Shown piece after piece: positions 44,230 to 52,835 of a DNA stretch of 64,000 nt. The position numbers and the translations under genes were made by a program. Source of the DNA: Halomarinibacterium sedimenti (lineage in GTDB: Bacteria; Bacteroidota; Bacteroidia; Flavobacteriales; Flavobacteriaceae); contig NZ_JAHWDP010000002.1 of assembly GCF_019312585.1 (NCBI RefSeq), positions 434,001 to 498,000 of the forward strand, written 5' to 3'. The notes below the pieces were generated by a model. It saw only the letters and a program-made list of their open reading frames with translations, searched no databases and was not told the DNA's origin. Positions within the stretch are counted from its first letter, which is position 1, and each line of letters begins with the position of its first letter.

Positions 44230-47200
44230 TCATTGTTTCAACAGCGCTTTTATCTCGGCAATATCATTTTCAAGCGCTTCAATTTTAGCTTTTTGCGCCT
44301 CGATGATTTCTTGTTGCTCTTGTATTGCTTTAATGGCTATGGTACCAAACCCTGAATAATCTAACATATAGGGAGATTCTTCAACACTTAAATGAGAGGG
44401 CTTTTTTACTAACTGTGGGAATACTTTTTCTACATCCTGTGCAATAAAACCAAGGTATTTTTTAGGACTTGTTTGATTAATAAAATTATAATCCACAACT
44501 TCTAGTAATTTGACTTTCTCTAAAACCGTTTCAATTCCAGAAATATTTGTTTTCATATTTCTATCGGACAGGGCCGTGTAGTTACCTGAAACGTCATCAA
44601 AACTTCCTCGAGCCGCATTATTAAAATATAAGTAGAGGTCATTTGTAGAAAAAGTGTAAAAATGCCATCTATCTGTATCCGTTGCGTTAGAAATAGAGAG
44701 TCCATTGGTTGTACCTGTGGGATGATTGACATGAAATGAGGTACTTGGAGTTAATGTACCTACCCCAATATTATTAACACTTGCATCCAAAACAAAAGTT
44801 GTAGTATCCATTATTATATCCCCATCATTGTCATAATTTAAATGCAAAGTGGAACCTGTATTAGTAATTATTTCGTTTCCATCGATTCGTAATGCATTTG
44901 CAATTTCTAACACACCAGTACCTACTGTTCCATTTGCATCATCTGTTTCATAAAGTCTCAAAGCCCCATTTGCATCAATTCGCATTACCTCACTACTATT
45001 AATACTATATGATGTCTCATCTGTAGCTGGGCTATAAAAACCGGTCGTATTATCACCATCAAAATAAAGGGATGGATCGGCAGCAGAACCATCATCTAAC
45101 TCTAATTCATTTATTCGATTAGCTCCCTCTGGGTCTAAAAAGTAGTTAGAGTTATCCCAATCGACCATCTGGTTACTTATATATAAATCTTGATTGGCAC
45201 CAGCGCTTCCACCAATATAGGTAGTTCCAGCAAAACGAAGGATATCATTATCAAATTCCCCATATATTAAGGGAAGAATTGACGATGAATTTTCTATAAA
45301 AAGTTTATTACTTCCCGTTTCAGAATACCCAGCTTGATATCCTAAAAAAACATTATTATTTCCAGTAGCATCTCGACCTGCCCGATGTCCTAAATATACA
45401 TTATTGCTAAAAGAAGCATTCATTGTAGGATCTAGTGCTCCTCTTCCAGCTTCGTAGCCTATATAAACATTATTATTTCCGTCATAATTATATAGACCAG
45501 TTGCTCTACCAATAATCACATTTAAACTGCCTGCGTCGTTCTGTGAAGCTGCGCTAATGCCTAAAAAAGTATTATTGCTTCCAGAGGTATTACTTCCTCC
45601 AGCACCACTCCCTATAAAAGTGTTTAAAATCCCGGTATCTGTATTATATCCTGCAAAAGAACCTACAAAAGTATTATTACTATCTGAAGTTAATAACCTT
45701 CCAGCTTCATAACCCATAATCACATTATAATTTCCCGTAGTTGTTGCGGCTCCAGCATTCGTCCCTAATGTCACATTTCCTAAACCCGTATTAGTTAGTC
45801 CCGAGTTTTCACCTAAAAAAACGGAACTATTTGTATTGAGTACTTCTATTTGACCCCCTGTAGTGATACGTACCCTGTCTACATTATTGGTGCGAAAAGC
45901 AAGAGGTACAGCATCTGTAGTTCCTATAAAATCGTTGGTTCCTCCATCGGTGCCAGCATTTCCGGCCAAATTCCATAAATCCCCAGTTATGGAAGAAGGG
46001 TCTATCCAACTTATATTACCAGATCCATCTGTTTGCATAACTTGACCGTTGGACCCTCGTGATGACGGAAGAATATAATGGTTTGCTGTTCCTGTACCAA
46101 AAGGACTCACGGTTCCAACGGCAACATTTCCTGCAAAAAATCCAGCGAAAGTGTTTCCAGTAGCCCGTAAAGCCTCAGAATACACCCCATAATGATCCCC
46201 TCCCGCATTGGTGAAAATTTGATTAAAAAAGCCTATTTTATCTCCCGAACCACTTCCTGATAGGTAATTATAAAGACCATAATGAGTCCCATCACCTGAA
46301 CCTAAAAGCATGTTTTGCAATCCCAAATGGGTATTATCCCCCGAATTGAGAAAGTAATTTAATACCCCATATTGAACACCAGTACCACTGCCTTCTAAAA
46401 TATTATAAACACCATAATGAGTACCAAAACCTGTTCCTGACAATGTATGGTATGCCCCATAATGAGCGCTATTACCGGTATTAGTAATCGATGTATAACT
46501 TCCTCTTTGTATTCCAGTACCTGAACCTGATAAAGTAGAATAAACTCCATAATGAACACCAGACCCATTACCACTTAAAGTATTCCTCACCCCGTAATGT
46601 GTTCCATTTCCATTTCCTCCCAAATTGTTATAGCTCCCATAATGAATACCACTACCCTCATTAATTAAATTATTATATATTCCAGTAGTAATACCATCTC
46701 CTACCCCATTAACCGTATTCTGTATTCCTCTAAAGTTTCCGTTACCATTAAAATTGGTCGAATTATTTATCGTATAACTTGTAGATGGTGAGGAAATCGT
46801 ATTGGTCGAAGCAATGTCCAATGTATAATCAGCGGTGGTTTTCCCAATAGCCACATTACCTTGGGTGTAAACGTCATCATTAATATCGCTAGGTGGTGTA
46901 GTTGTACCCTCTTCGTACCAATCATCATCGCCTATTGCGGAGGAAGTAGTTAAGCGCTCCCACATTGTCCCATTAAAATAATAATATCCTATCCCACTAC
47001 CTCCTGTAGTACCTGCATTAGTATTGAATATTAACAATCCGGTTGCGGCGGTATTTACGCCATCCAGAACAGAGTCTGTAACATCGCTTAGCGATACCTG
47101 TGGAATTAAAATTCCTTTTTCGGTTGAAGAAACTTCAAGCAATGAAGATGGATCTGGATTTGTGGTACCTATTCCTACTTGTGAATAAGCAATCTGTGCG

Positions 47201-47238
47201 GTAATAAAAAAACCTGCTAAAATGAGTAACTTTTTCAT
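44230..47238 (-). CDS. Secreted repeat protein with S74 chaperone domain (mixed repeats)
   Basis: 1002-aa secreted protein. Signal peptide ending AYSQ, then VGIGTTNPDPSSLLEV and the same N-terminal module as the 880-aa protein. Residues about 165-360 are 15-residue GTHYGVYNxLSGxG units; residues about 470-655 are YadA-head-like units (NTFVGSFAGYN, NVYIGYEAGRG, NVFLGYQAGYS) as in the 1155-aa protein, so it combines both repeat types. The S74 domain starts at S891-D892 (LSDRNMKTN) with YLGFIAQDVEKVFP and a coiled coil ending EIKALLKQ, identical to its neighbour. Probably a trimeric surface fibre. Confidence 0.85.
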   Translation of the reverse strand: MKKLLILAGFFITAQIAYSQVGIGTTNPDPSSLLEVSSTEKGILIPQVSLSDVTDSVLDGVNTAATGLLIFNTNAGTTGGSGIGYYYFNGTMWERLTTSSAIGDDDWYEEGTTTPPSDINDDVYTQGNVAIGKTTADYTLDIASTNTISSPSTSYTINNSTNFNGNGNFRGIQNTVNGVGDGITTGIYNNLINEGSGIHYGSYNNLGGNGNGTHYGVRNTLSGNGSGVHYGVYSTLSGSGTGIQRGSYTSITNTGNSAHYGAYHTLSGTGFGTHYGVYNILEGSGTGVQYGVLNYFLNSGDNTHLGLQNMLLGSGDGTHYGLYNYLSGSGSGDKIGFFNQIFTNAGGDHYGVYSEALRATGNTFAGFFAGNVAVGTVSPFGTGTANHYILPSSRGSNGQVMQTDGSGNISWIDPSSITGDLWNLAGNAGTDGGTNDFIGTTDAVPLAFRTNNVDRVRITTGGQIEVLNTNSSVFLGENSGLTNTGLGNVTLGTNAGAATTTGNYNVIMGYEAGRLLTSDSNNTFVGSFAGYNTDTGILNTFIGSGAGGSNTSGSNNTFLGISAASQNDAGSLNVIIGRATGLYNYDGNNNVYIGYEAGRGALDPTMNASFSNNVYLGHRAGRDATGNNNVFLGYQAGYSETGSNKLFIENSSSILPLIYGEFDNDILRFAGTTYIGGSAGANQDLYISNQMVDWDNSNYFLDPEGANRINELELDDGSAADPSLYFDGDNTTGFYSPATDETSYSINSSEVMRIDANGALRLYETDDANGTVGTGVLEIANALRIDGNEIITNTGSTLHLNYDNDGDIIMDTTTFVLDASVNNIGVGTLTPSTSFHVNHPTGTTNGLSISNATDTDRWHFYTFSTNDLYLYFNNAARGSFDDVSGNYTALSDRNMKTNISGIETVLEKVKLLEVVDYNFINQTSPKKYLGFIAQDVEKVFPQLVKKPSHLSVEESPYMLDYSGFGTIAIKAIQEQQEIIEAQKAKIEALENDIAEIKALLKQ
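45270..46740 (-). repeat. Two adjacent repeat arrays of different type
   Basis: About 46150-46740 encodes 15-residue GTHYG units and about 45270-45830 encodes roughly 20-residue NxxxG-xxAG units of the YadA-head kind. They are separated by about 100 residues with a DGSGNISWID block. Confidence 0.65.
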
Positions 47239-47316
47239 AGTTATTTATTTTAAAAGCAGGGTAAGTAATTGAACTTTTGGGATTTAAATATAAATGAAAA
47301 ATGTTATTTATCAAAA

Positions 47317-47330
47317 GGGGTAAATACCCC
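47317..47330. promoter_or_regulatory. GGGGTAAATACCCC palindrome between the 1002-aa protein gene and nhaC
   Basis: The same 14-bp perfect palindrome as at 4254-4267. It lies 78 bp before the surface-protein start (minus) and 72 bp before nhaC (plus), so either or both could be controlled. Confidence 0.55.
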
Positions 47331-47402
47331 ATTTTTTATAAAAACTGAAATTTGCATACCATTTCACAAAATCGTAACATTACATGATTATAAAATATCA
47401 AC

Positions 47403-48872
47403 ATGAAAGAAGACAAAAACCTTTCCGAAATTGAAATAGAAAACCAAAAAATAATTGAAAATAAAGAGCTAAACATTTGGGAAGCTTTAATCCCGGTGTT
47501 GATTTTAATGGGACTACTAGCCTATAATATTTTCTTTGCAGATGGTGATTGGTTGGGCGAGTACAGTAATCAAATCATTTTATTAATGGGAGGTGCTGTT
47601 GCCGCTATTGTTGGATTTTATAACAAGGTATCTATACGTCTTATGTTGGCTGAAGTTTGGGAAAATTGGAAAAGCATTTTTATTCCCGTACTAATATTAT
47701 TATTAGTTGGAGCATTGGCGGGTACATGGTTAATAAGTGGCGTAATCCCCGCAATGGTATATTACGGGCTTCAGGTCCTTAGTCCTGAGATTTTTCTTCC
47801 TGCATCTGTGATAATTGCTGCCATTATCTCGGTTGCTACAGGAAGTTCCTGGACCACTTCAGCAACAGTAGGAATTGCATTGGTGGGTATTGGTTCTGCC
47901 TTAGGAATTAACCCTGGGATGATTGCTGGGGCAGTAATATCGGGCGCCTATTTTGGAGATAAAATGTCACCCTTAAGTGATACCACTAACTTAGCACCAG
48001 CCATGGCAGGAACCGATTTGTTTACCCATATTCGGTATATGGCATTGACAACAGTCCCTACTATTTTAATCACAATTATTGTTTTTGCTATTATTAGTGC
48101 TACTGTTGATGTTACTGGTGATGCAGATATTTCTGGTCTCCTTGGAACAATTGACCATACATTTAACACTACCCCTTGGTTATTTATAGTTCCTGCTATT
48201 GTTATTGCCTTAATCGTAATGAAAACGAAGCCACTAATTGCTCTATCCGTTGGTGTAATCTCGGCCGCAATCGTTGCAGTCGTTTTTCAGGGAGATGTCT
48301 TGATGGAAATTTCTGATTCAAAAATAGGAACCATTGTACAATCCATCTTTACAGATACGGCTATTGAAACGGATAATGAAAAGTTGAACGATTTATTCTC
48401 GGCTGGTGGAATGTTAGGAATGCTTTGGACCATATTATTAATTATTTGTGCTATGGTTTTTGGGGGTATTATGGATGGTATTGGTGCTCTTGCAAGAATT
48501 ACAAGAGAATTACTTAAAATGGCGTCTTCTATTTTTGGTCTTTTTGCGAGTACGGTTATAAGTTGTTTAGGACTTAATGCCATTGCAAGTGATCAATATT
48601 TAGCCATTGTTATTCCAGGTAAAATGTTTAAGAAAGCCTTTGAAGATCGTGAATTAGCTCCTGAAAATTTATCGCGAACATTAGAAGATAGTGGTACCGT
48701 TACTTCTGTATTGATTCCATGGAATACTTGTGGCGCATATCAAAGTAGTGTCTTGGGCGTAGGTGTGGCAGAGTACTTTTTCTATGCTATTTTTAACTGG
48801 TTAAGTCCATTTATGACGCTACTTTTTGCCGCTTTCCGAATAAAAATTAGACAATTAACTACCACAAAATAA
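47403..48872 (+). CDS. nhaC: NhaC-family Na+/H+ antiporter
   Basis: 489-aa inner-membrane antiporter with about twelve helices. The family core is clear: SVATGSSWTTSATVGIALVGIG (about 140-160), the ion-binding GAYFGDKMSPLSDTTNLAPAMAG (about 181-203) and the C-terminal LEDSGTVTSVLIPWNTCGAYQ repeat. It exports Na+ in exchange for protons, as expected in a marine bacterium. First gene of a plus-strand run; tpx follows after 6 bp. Confidence 0.95.
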   Translation: MKEDKNLSEIEIENQKIIENKELNIWEALIPVLILMGLLAYNIFFADGDWLGEYSNQIILLMGGAVAAIVGFYNKVSIRLMLAEVWENWKSIFIPVLILLLVGALAGTWLISGVIPAMVYYGLQVLSPEIFLPASVIIAAIISVATGSSWTTSATVGIALVGIGSALGINPGMIAGAVISGAYFGDKMSPLSDTTNLAPAMAGTDLFTHIRYMALTTVPTILITIIVFAIISATVDVTGDADISGLLGTIDHTFNTTPWLFIVPAIVIALIVMKTKPLIALSVGVISAAIVAVVFQGDVLMEISDSKIGTIVQSIFTDTAIETDNEKLNDLFSAGGMLGMLWTILLIICAMVFGGIMDGIGALARITRELLKMASSIFGLFASTVISCLGLNAIASDQYLAIVIPGKMFKKAFEDRELAPENLSRTLEDSGTVTSVLIPWNTCGAYQSSVLGVGVAEYFFYAIFNWLSPFMTLLFAAFRIKIRQLTTTK

Positions 48873-48878
48873 TTCGCA

Positions 48879-49379
48879 ATGGCAGTAATAACCTTTGGTG
48901 GCAAGCCCACAAAGACCAGCGGAGAATTGCCCAAAGTGGGCTCAAAAGCTCCAGATTTTAGACTATCGTCCCTAGATTTATCTTCAAAAAAGTTAAAAGA
49001 CTATAGTGGTAAAAAAGTAATTATGAATATCTTTCCAAGCGTTGGCACAGGGGTTTGTGCCACTTCTGTAAGAAAATTTAATGAGAAGGCCAGTTCGCTT
49101 GACAACACCGTTGTACTTTGTATCTCTAGAGACCTTCCCTTTGCCCAAAAAGAGTTTTGTGCTGTCCAAGGATTAGAAAATGTAGAAATGCTCTCAGACT
49201 ATAGAGATCAAAGTTTCGGAAATAATTATGGAGTGAATATGCTTGAAAATGCCTTTGAAGGATTACTTGCACGATCTATTATTGTATTAGATGAAAATGG
49301 AAAAGTTATTTACAATGAATTAGTCCCTGAAATTGGTCAAGAACCTAATTATGATGCGGCACTTAAAGCTTTACAATAA
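48879..49379 (+). CDS. tpx: Thiol peroxidase (Tpx)
   Basis: 166-aa atypical 2-Cys peroxiredoxin reducing hydrogen and alkyl peroxides with thioredoxin. Peroxidatic C60 is in PSVGTGVCATSVR and resolving C94 in KEFCAVQGLEN, the usual Tpx spacing. Full length. Its TAA overlaps the ATG of dgkA by one base. Confidence 0.97.
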   Translation: MAVITFGGKPTKTSGELPKVGSKAPDFRLSSLDLSSKKLKDYSGKKVIMNIFPSVGTGVCATSVRKFNEKASSLDNTVVLCISRDLPFAQKEFCAVQGLENVEMLSDYRDQSFGNNYGVNMLENAFEGLLARSIIVLDENGKVIYNELVPEIGQEPNYDAALKALQ

Positions 49380-49738
49380 TGGGAAACACTTTTTTGGGTA
49401 AACGAATTTTAGGCTTTAAATATGCCCTTAAAGGCGCTTGGATGTTACTTAAAAATGAAGCAAGTATCCAAGTGCAAACGTTTGTTGCCGTGATAATGAC
49501 CTTTGCGGGTTTTTATTATGAAATTTCCCCAAACGAATGGATTTATCAAACTCTTGCAATAGGACTAGTATTAAGCATTGAAGGATTAAATACTGCCGCT
49601 GAAGAAATTGCCAACTTTGTACATCCCGATTTCCACAATAAAATAGGATATATAAAGGATGTAGCTGCCGGTGCTGTTTTTTTTGCTGCCGTGGCGGCCA
49701 TTATAGTAGGATGTATTATTTATATTCCAAAAGTATAA
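49379..49738 (+). CDS. dgkA: Diacylglycerol kinase-family membrane protein
   Basis: 119-aa small membrane kinase with three helices. The active-site pattern of DgkA/undecaprenol kinases is present: KNEASIQVQ (about 26-34), EGLNTAAEEIANFV (about 63-76) and KDVAAGAVFFAA (about 88-99). It phosphorylates a lipid alcohol, either diacylglycerol or undecaprenol; sequence does not separate them. Coupled to tpx by a TAATG overlap. Confidence 0.93.
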   Translation: MGNTFLGKRILGFKYALKGAWMLLKNEASIQVQTFVAVIMTFAGFYYEISPNEWIYQTLAIGLVLSIEGLNTAAEEIANFVHPDFHNKIGYIKDVAAGAVFFAAVAAIIVGCIIYIPKV

Positions 49739-49775
49739 CAGCCCTAACCAAAATTTTATTATCGATGTCACGTTC

Positions 49776-49791
49776 TATATTTGTATTTTTG
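49776..49791 (+). promoter_or_regulatory. Two abutting TAnnTTTG boxes before ftsK
   Basis: TATATTTG (49776-49783) and TATTTTTG (49784-49791), both exact -7 matches, end 22 bp before the ftsK ATG. They could give two start sites eight bases apart. Confidence 0.5.
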
Positions 49792-49813
49792 CCTAAAGTC
49801 AACCCAACCGTAA

Positions 49814-52186
49814 ATGGCTAAAAAGAAAAACAAAACCATTTCCAAAAATAAAACCCCGCGTAAAAAAATCTCTTTTACGCTTTCCAAACAACAGCAAATA
49901 CTACTAGGAAGTTTCTTGTTTTTGCTAGGGTTGGCATTACTTATTTCCTTTATATCTTATTTCTTTACATGGCAATCAGACCAAAGTATTGTTGGGGAAT
50001 TGGACCGCGAACTTGAAGCAAAAAATTGGCTAAGTAAATTTGGTAGCAACATAGGGCATTTCTTCGTTTATAATGGCGTAGGAGTGGCTGCATTTATTTT
50101 TGCATTTCTAGTAACATTAACTGGAGCCTATTATTTCTTCAATTATGCGAAGAAGCAGTTACTTAAATTCTGGTTTTGGGGTATTTTGTTAATGCTTTGG
50201 TTTTCAGTTTTCTTTGGATTTTTTACCAAAGGCGAGTCACTTTGGAGCGGAGTTGTTGGATATGAACTAAATGACCTCTTCCAAGACTATATGGGTTTAA
50301 CAGGAACTATTTTGTTAATGACCTTCCTCGCAATTATTTATTTGGTTGTCCGTCTTAAAATGACGCCCGAAAAAGTGGCAGCCTCCTTAAAATCGACTAA
50401 AAAACAAATCGCAGAAGATTTTATTTCAGAAGGAGATAATACGCTTGAAACTACACAAGAAACTCCCATAAATGATAGTTCAAATAATACTTCTGATGAA
50501 AATGAAGACATCCTTCCAGAACCTGAAATAATTCAAAAAGAAGAAACAGCTTCACTCGATGTAATTAAAAGAGAACCCTCTGAAGATGATGTTGAAATGG
50601 AAATTGAACAGGTAGAAGAGGAAGAAACCGTTGAAGAAAACCTCAGCAAAAAACTTGTGGAAGACTTTGGGGAGTTTGATCCAACCTTGGAGCTTAGTAA
50701 TTTTAAATTTCCGTCTATTGAATTATTGAAAGATTACACCGGCGGACAAGGAATTACGATTAATCAAGAAGAGCTTGAAGAATATAAAAACCGAATTGTA
50801 GACACTCTTAAAAACTACAATATTGGCATTGCCAACATCAAAGCTACGGTAGGACCTACAGTGACTTTATATGAAATTGTCCCCGATGCGGGTATTCGTA
50901 TTTCAAAGATTAAAAACCTCGAAGACGATATTGCTTTATCGCTTTCGGCATTGGGAATTCGCATCATCGCTCCTATTCCTGGACGAGGAACGATAGGTAT
51001 TGAAGTACCTAACAAAACCCCTAAAGTGGTTTCTATGCGGTCTGTGATTGCATCCCCAAAATTTCAAAATGCCGAAATGGAGCTTCCACTTGCTTTGGGT
51101 AAAACTATTAGCAATGAAACCTTTGTGGTAGACCTAGCCAAAATGCCTCACTTACTTATGGCTGGTGCGACAGGGCAAGGGAAATCGGTAGGACTTAACG
51201 CCATTCTTACGTCCTTGCTTTACAAAAAACATCCAGCAGAAGTAAAATTTATATTGGTTGATCCCAAAAAAGTAGAGTTAACCCTCTTCAATAAGATTGA
51301 AAGACATTATTTAGCAAAACTTCCCGATACAGATGAAGCTATCATTACCGATACAACCAAAGTAATTTATACTTTAAATTCACTATGTATTGAGATGGAT
51401 GCACGTTACGACTTGCTTAAGGATGCCATGGTGCGCAATATAAAAGAGTACAATGTAAAATTTAAAGCCAGAAAATTAAATCCAAACGAAGGACACCGTT
51501 TCCTCCCCTACATTGTTTTGGTTATTGATGAGTTTGCAGACCTCATTATGACCGCTGGTAAAGAAGTTGAAACGCCTATAGCGCGTTTGGCACAGTTAGC
51601 GCGTGCCATTGGAATTCATTTAATTATTGCCACACAACGTCCATCGGTTAATGTGATAACGGGAATTATTAAAGCTAACTTCCCTGCTCGTATTGCTTTT
51701 AGAGTAACGAGTAAAATAGATTCTAGAACTATTTTAGATAGTTCTGGTGCAGATCAGCTTATTGGTCGTGGTGATATGTTATATACCCAAGGGAATGATT
51801 TAACACGTCTTCAGTGTGCCTTTGTGGACACCCCAGAAGTAGCTGATATTACAGAATACATTGGCTCTCAAAAAGCATATCCAGATGCTCATTTATTACC
51901 CGAATATGTAGGTGAAGAAGGTGGCACAACTCTTGATATAGACATTGATGAACGAGATAGTTTGTTTCGTGAAGCAGCAGAAGTCTTGGTGGTGGCACAG
52001 CAAGGTTCCGCTTCGCTATTGCAAAGAAAACTGAAATTAGGCTACAATCGTGCGGGCAGAATTATAGACCAATTAGAAGCCGCTGGTATTGTAGGTCCTT
52101 TTGAAGGTAGTAAAGCAAGACAAGTACTCGTTCCAACCATTGAAGCATTAAACCAACTTTTAGACAACGAAAACAACAATTTGTAA
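49814..52186 (+). CDS. ftsK: FtsK/SpoIIIE DNA translocase
   Basis: 790-aa division-septum DNA pump that clears and sorts chromosome termini. Four N-terminal helices (about 30-190), an acidic linker rich in Glu (about 215-285), then the motor: alpha domain, beta RecA-like domain with Walker A GATGQGKS at 451-458 and Walker B LVIDEFADL (about 572), and a winged-helix gamma domain (from about 715, SASLLQRKLKLGYNRAGRIIDQLE) that reads KOPS-like sites. Followed after 1 bp by the LolA-like gene, a neighbourhood common in Flavobacteria. Confidence 0.96.
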   Translation: MAKKKNKTISKNKTPRKKISFTLSKQQQILLGSFLFLLGLALLISFISYFFTWQSDQSIVGELDRELEAKNWLSKFGSNIGHFFVYNGVGVAAFIFAFLVTLTGAYYFFNYAKKQLLKFWFWGILLMLWFSVFFGFFTKGESLWSGVVGYELNDLFQDYMGLTGTILLMTFLAIIYLVVRLKMTPEKVAASLKSTKKQIAEDFISEGDNTLETTQETPINDSSNNTSDENEDILPEPEIIQKEETASLDVIKREPSEDDVEMEIEQVEEEETVEENLSKKLVEDFGEFDPTLELSNFKFPSIELLKDYTGGQGITINQEELEEYKNRIVDTLKNYNIGIANIKATVGPTVTLYEIVPDAGIRISKIKNLEDDIALSLSALGIRIIAPIPGRGTIGIEVPNKTPKVVSMRSVIASPKFQNAEMELPLALGKTISNETFVVDLAKMPHLLMAGATGQGKSVGLNAILTSLLYKKHPAEVKFILVDPKKVELTLFNKIERHYLAKLPDTDEAIITDTTKVIYTLNSLCIEMDARYDLLKDAMVRNIKEYNVKFKARKLNPNEGHRFLPYIVLVIDEFADLIMTAGKEVETPIARLAQLARAIGIHLIIATQRPSVNVITGIIKANFPARIAFRVTSKIDSRTILDSSGADQLIGRGDMLYTQGNDLTRLQCAFVDTPEVADITEYIGSQKAYPDAHLLPEYVGEEGGTTLDIDIDERDSLFREAAEVLVVAQQGSASLLQRKLKLGYNRAGRIIDQLEAAGIVGPFEGSKARQVLVPTIEALNQLLDNENNNL

Positions 52187-52187
52187 C

Positions 52188-52829
52188 ATGAAGAAAGCAG
52201 CTATACTATTTGTAATCCTTTTTAGCTTCAACTTGGCATACGCTCAAGACGCTAAAAAATTGCTTAATGAAGTTTCAACAAAAGTGAAAAGCTACGATAA
52301 CATTGTTATCGACTTTAAATGGAATCTTACTAACGAAAAAGAAAAAGTAAATCAAGAAACTCGCGGAGATGTGACCATTTCTGGGGACAAATACCTTTTA
52401 AATATGTTGGGAGCAACGCGCATGTTCGACGGAAAAAAAATCTACTCTATCGTTCCCGAAGATGAAGAAGTAACCATTTCAAATTACAACCCACAAGACG
52501 ATAAAGAGATAACCCCTTCAAAAATGCTTACTTTTTATGAGAAAGGATATACCTATAAAATGGATATCGTTCAAACCGTAAAAGGAAGAAAAATACAGTA
52601 CGTAAAATTGATACCAATCGATTCTAAAGCCGAAATCAAAAACATTCTATTGGGCATTGATGTGCAAACAAAACATATTTACAAATTAATCCAAACAGAC
52701 GATAACGGAACAAAATACACCCTTACCGTTAATTCATTTAAAACCAATGAGCCTTTGTCAAAAACACTTTTTACCTTTGACAAAGCCAAATTCGAAAAAG
52801 AAGGCTACTACATCAATAACCTGAATTAA
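52188..52829 (+). CDS. lolA: LolA-like outer-membrane lipoprotein carrier
   Basis: 213-aa periplasmic protein with signal peptide ending AYAQ. The rest fits the LolA fold, a half-barrel that shuttles lipoproteins across the periplasm: VKSYDNIVIDFKW, GDKYLLNMLG, YSIVPEDEEVTI and a C-terminal VNSFKTN strand. Sequence similarity to E. coli LolA is low, as usual in Bacteroidetes. Between ftsK (1 bp) and lptF (6 bp), so part of a cell-envelope operon. Confidence 0.88.
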   Translation: MKKAAILFVILFSFNLAYAQDAKKLLNEVSTKVKSYDNIVIDFKWNLTNEKEKVNQETRGDVTISGDKYLLNMLGATRMFDGKKIYSIVPEDEEVTISNYNPQDDKEITPSKMLTFYEKGYTYKMDIVQTVKGRKIQYVKLIPIDSKAEIKNILLGIDVQTKHIYKLIQTDDNGTKYTLTVNSFKTNEPLSKTLFTFDKAKFEKEGYYINNLN

Positions 52830-52835
52830 CCTTTC

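Noticed and set aside
41405-47238. Prophage remnant, because of tail-fibre-type S74 domains
   Set aside because: There are no capsid, portal, terminase, integrase or lysis genes. The proteins have Sec signal peptides and the surrounding genes are housekeeping.
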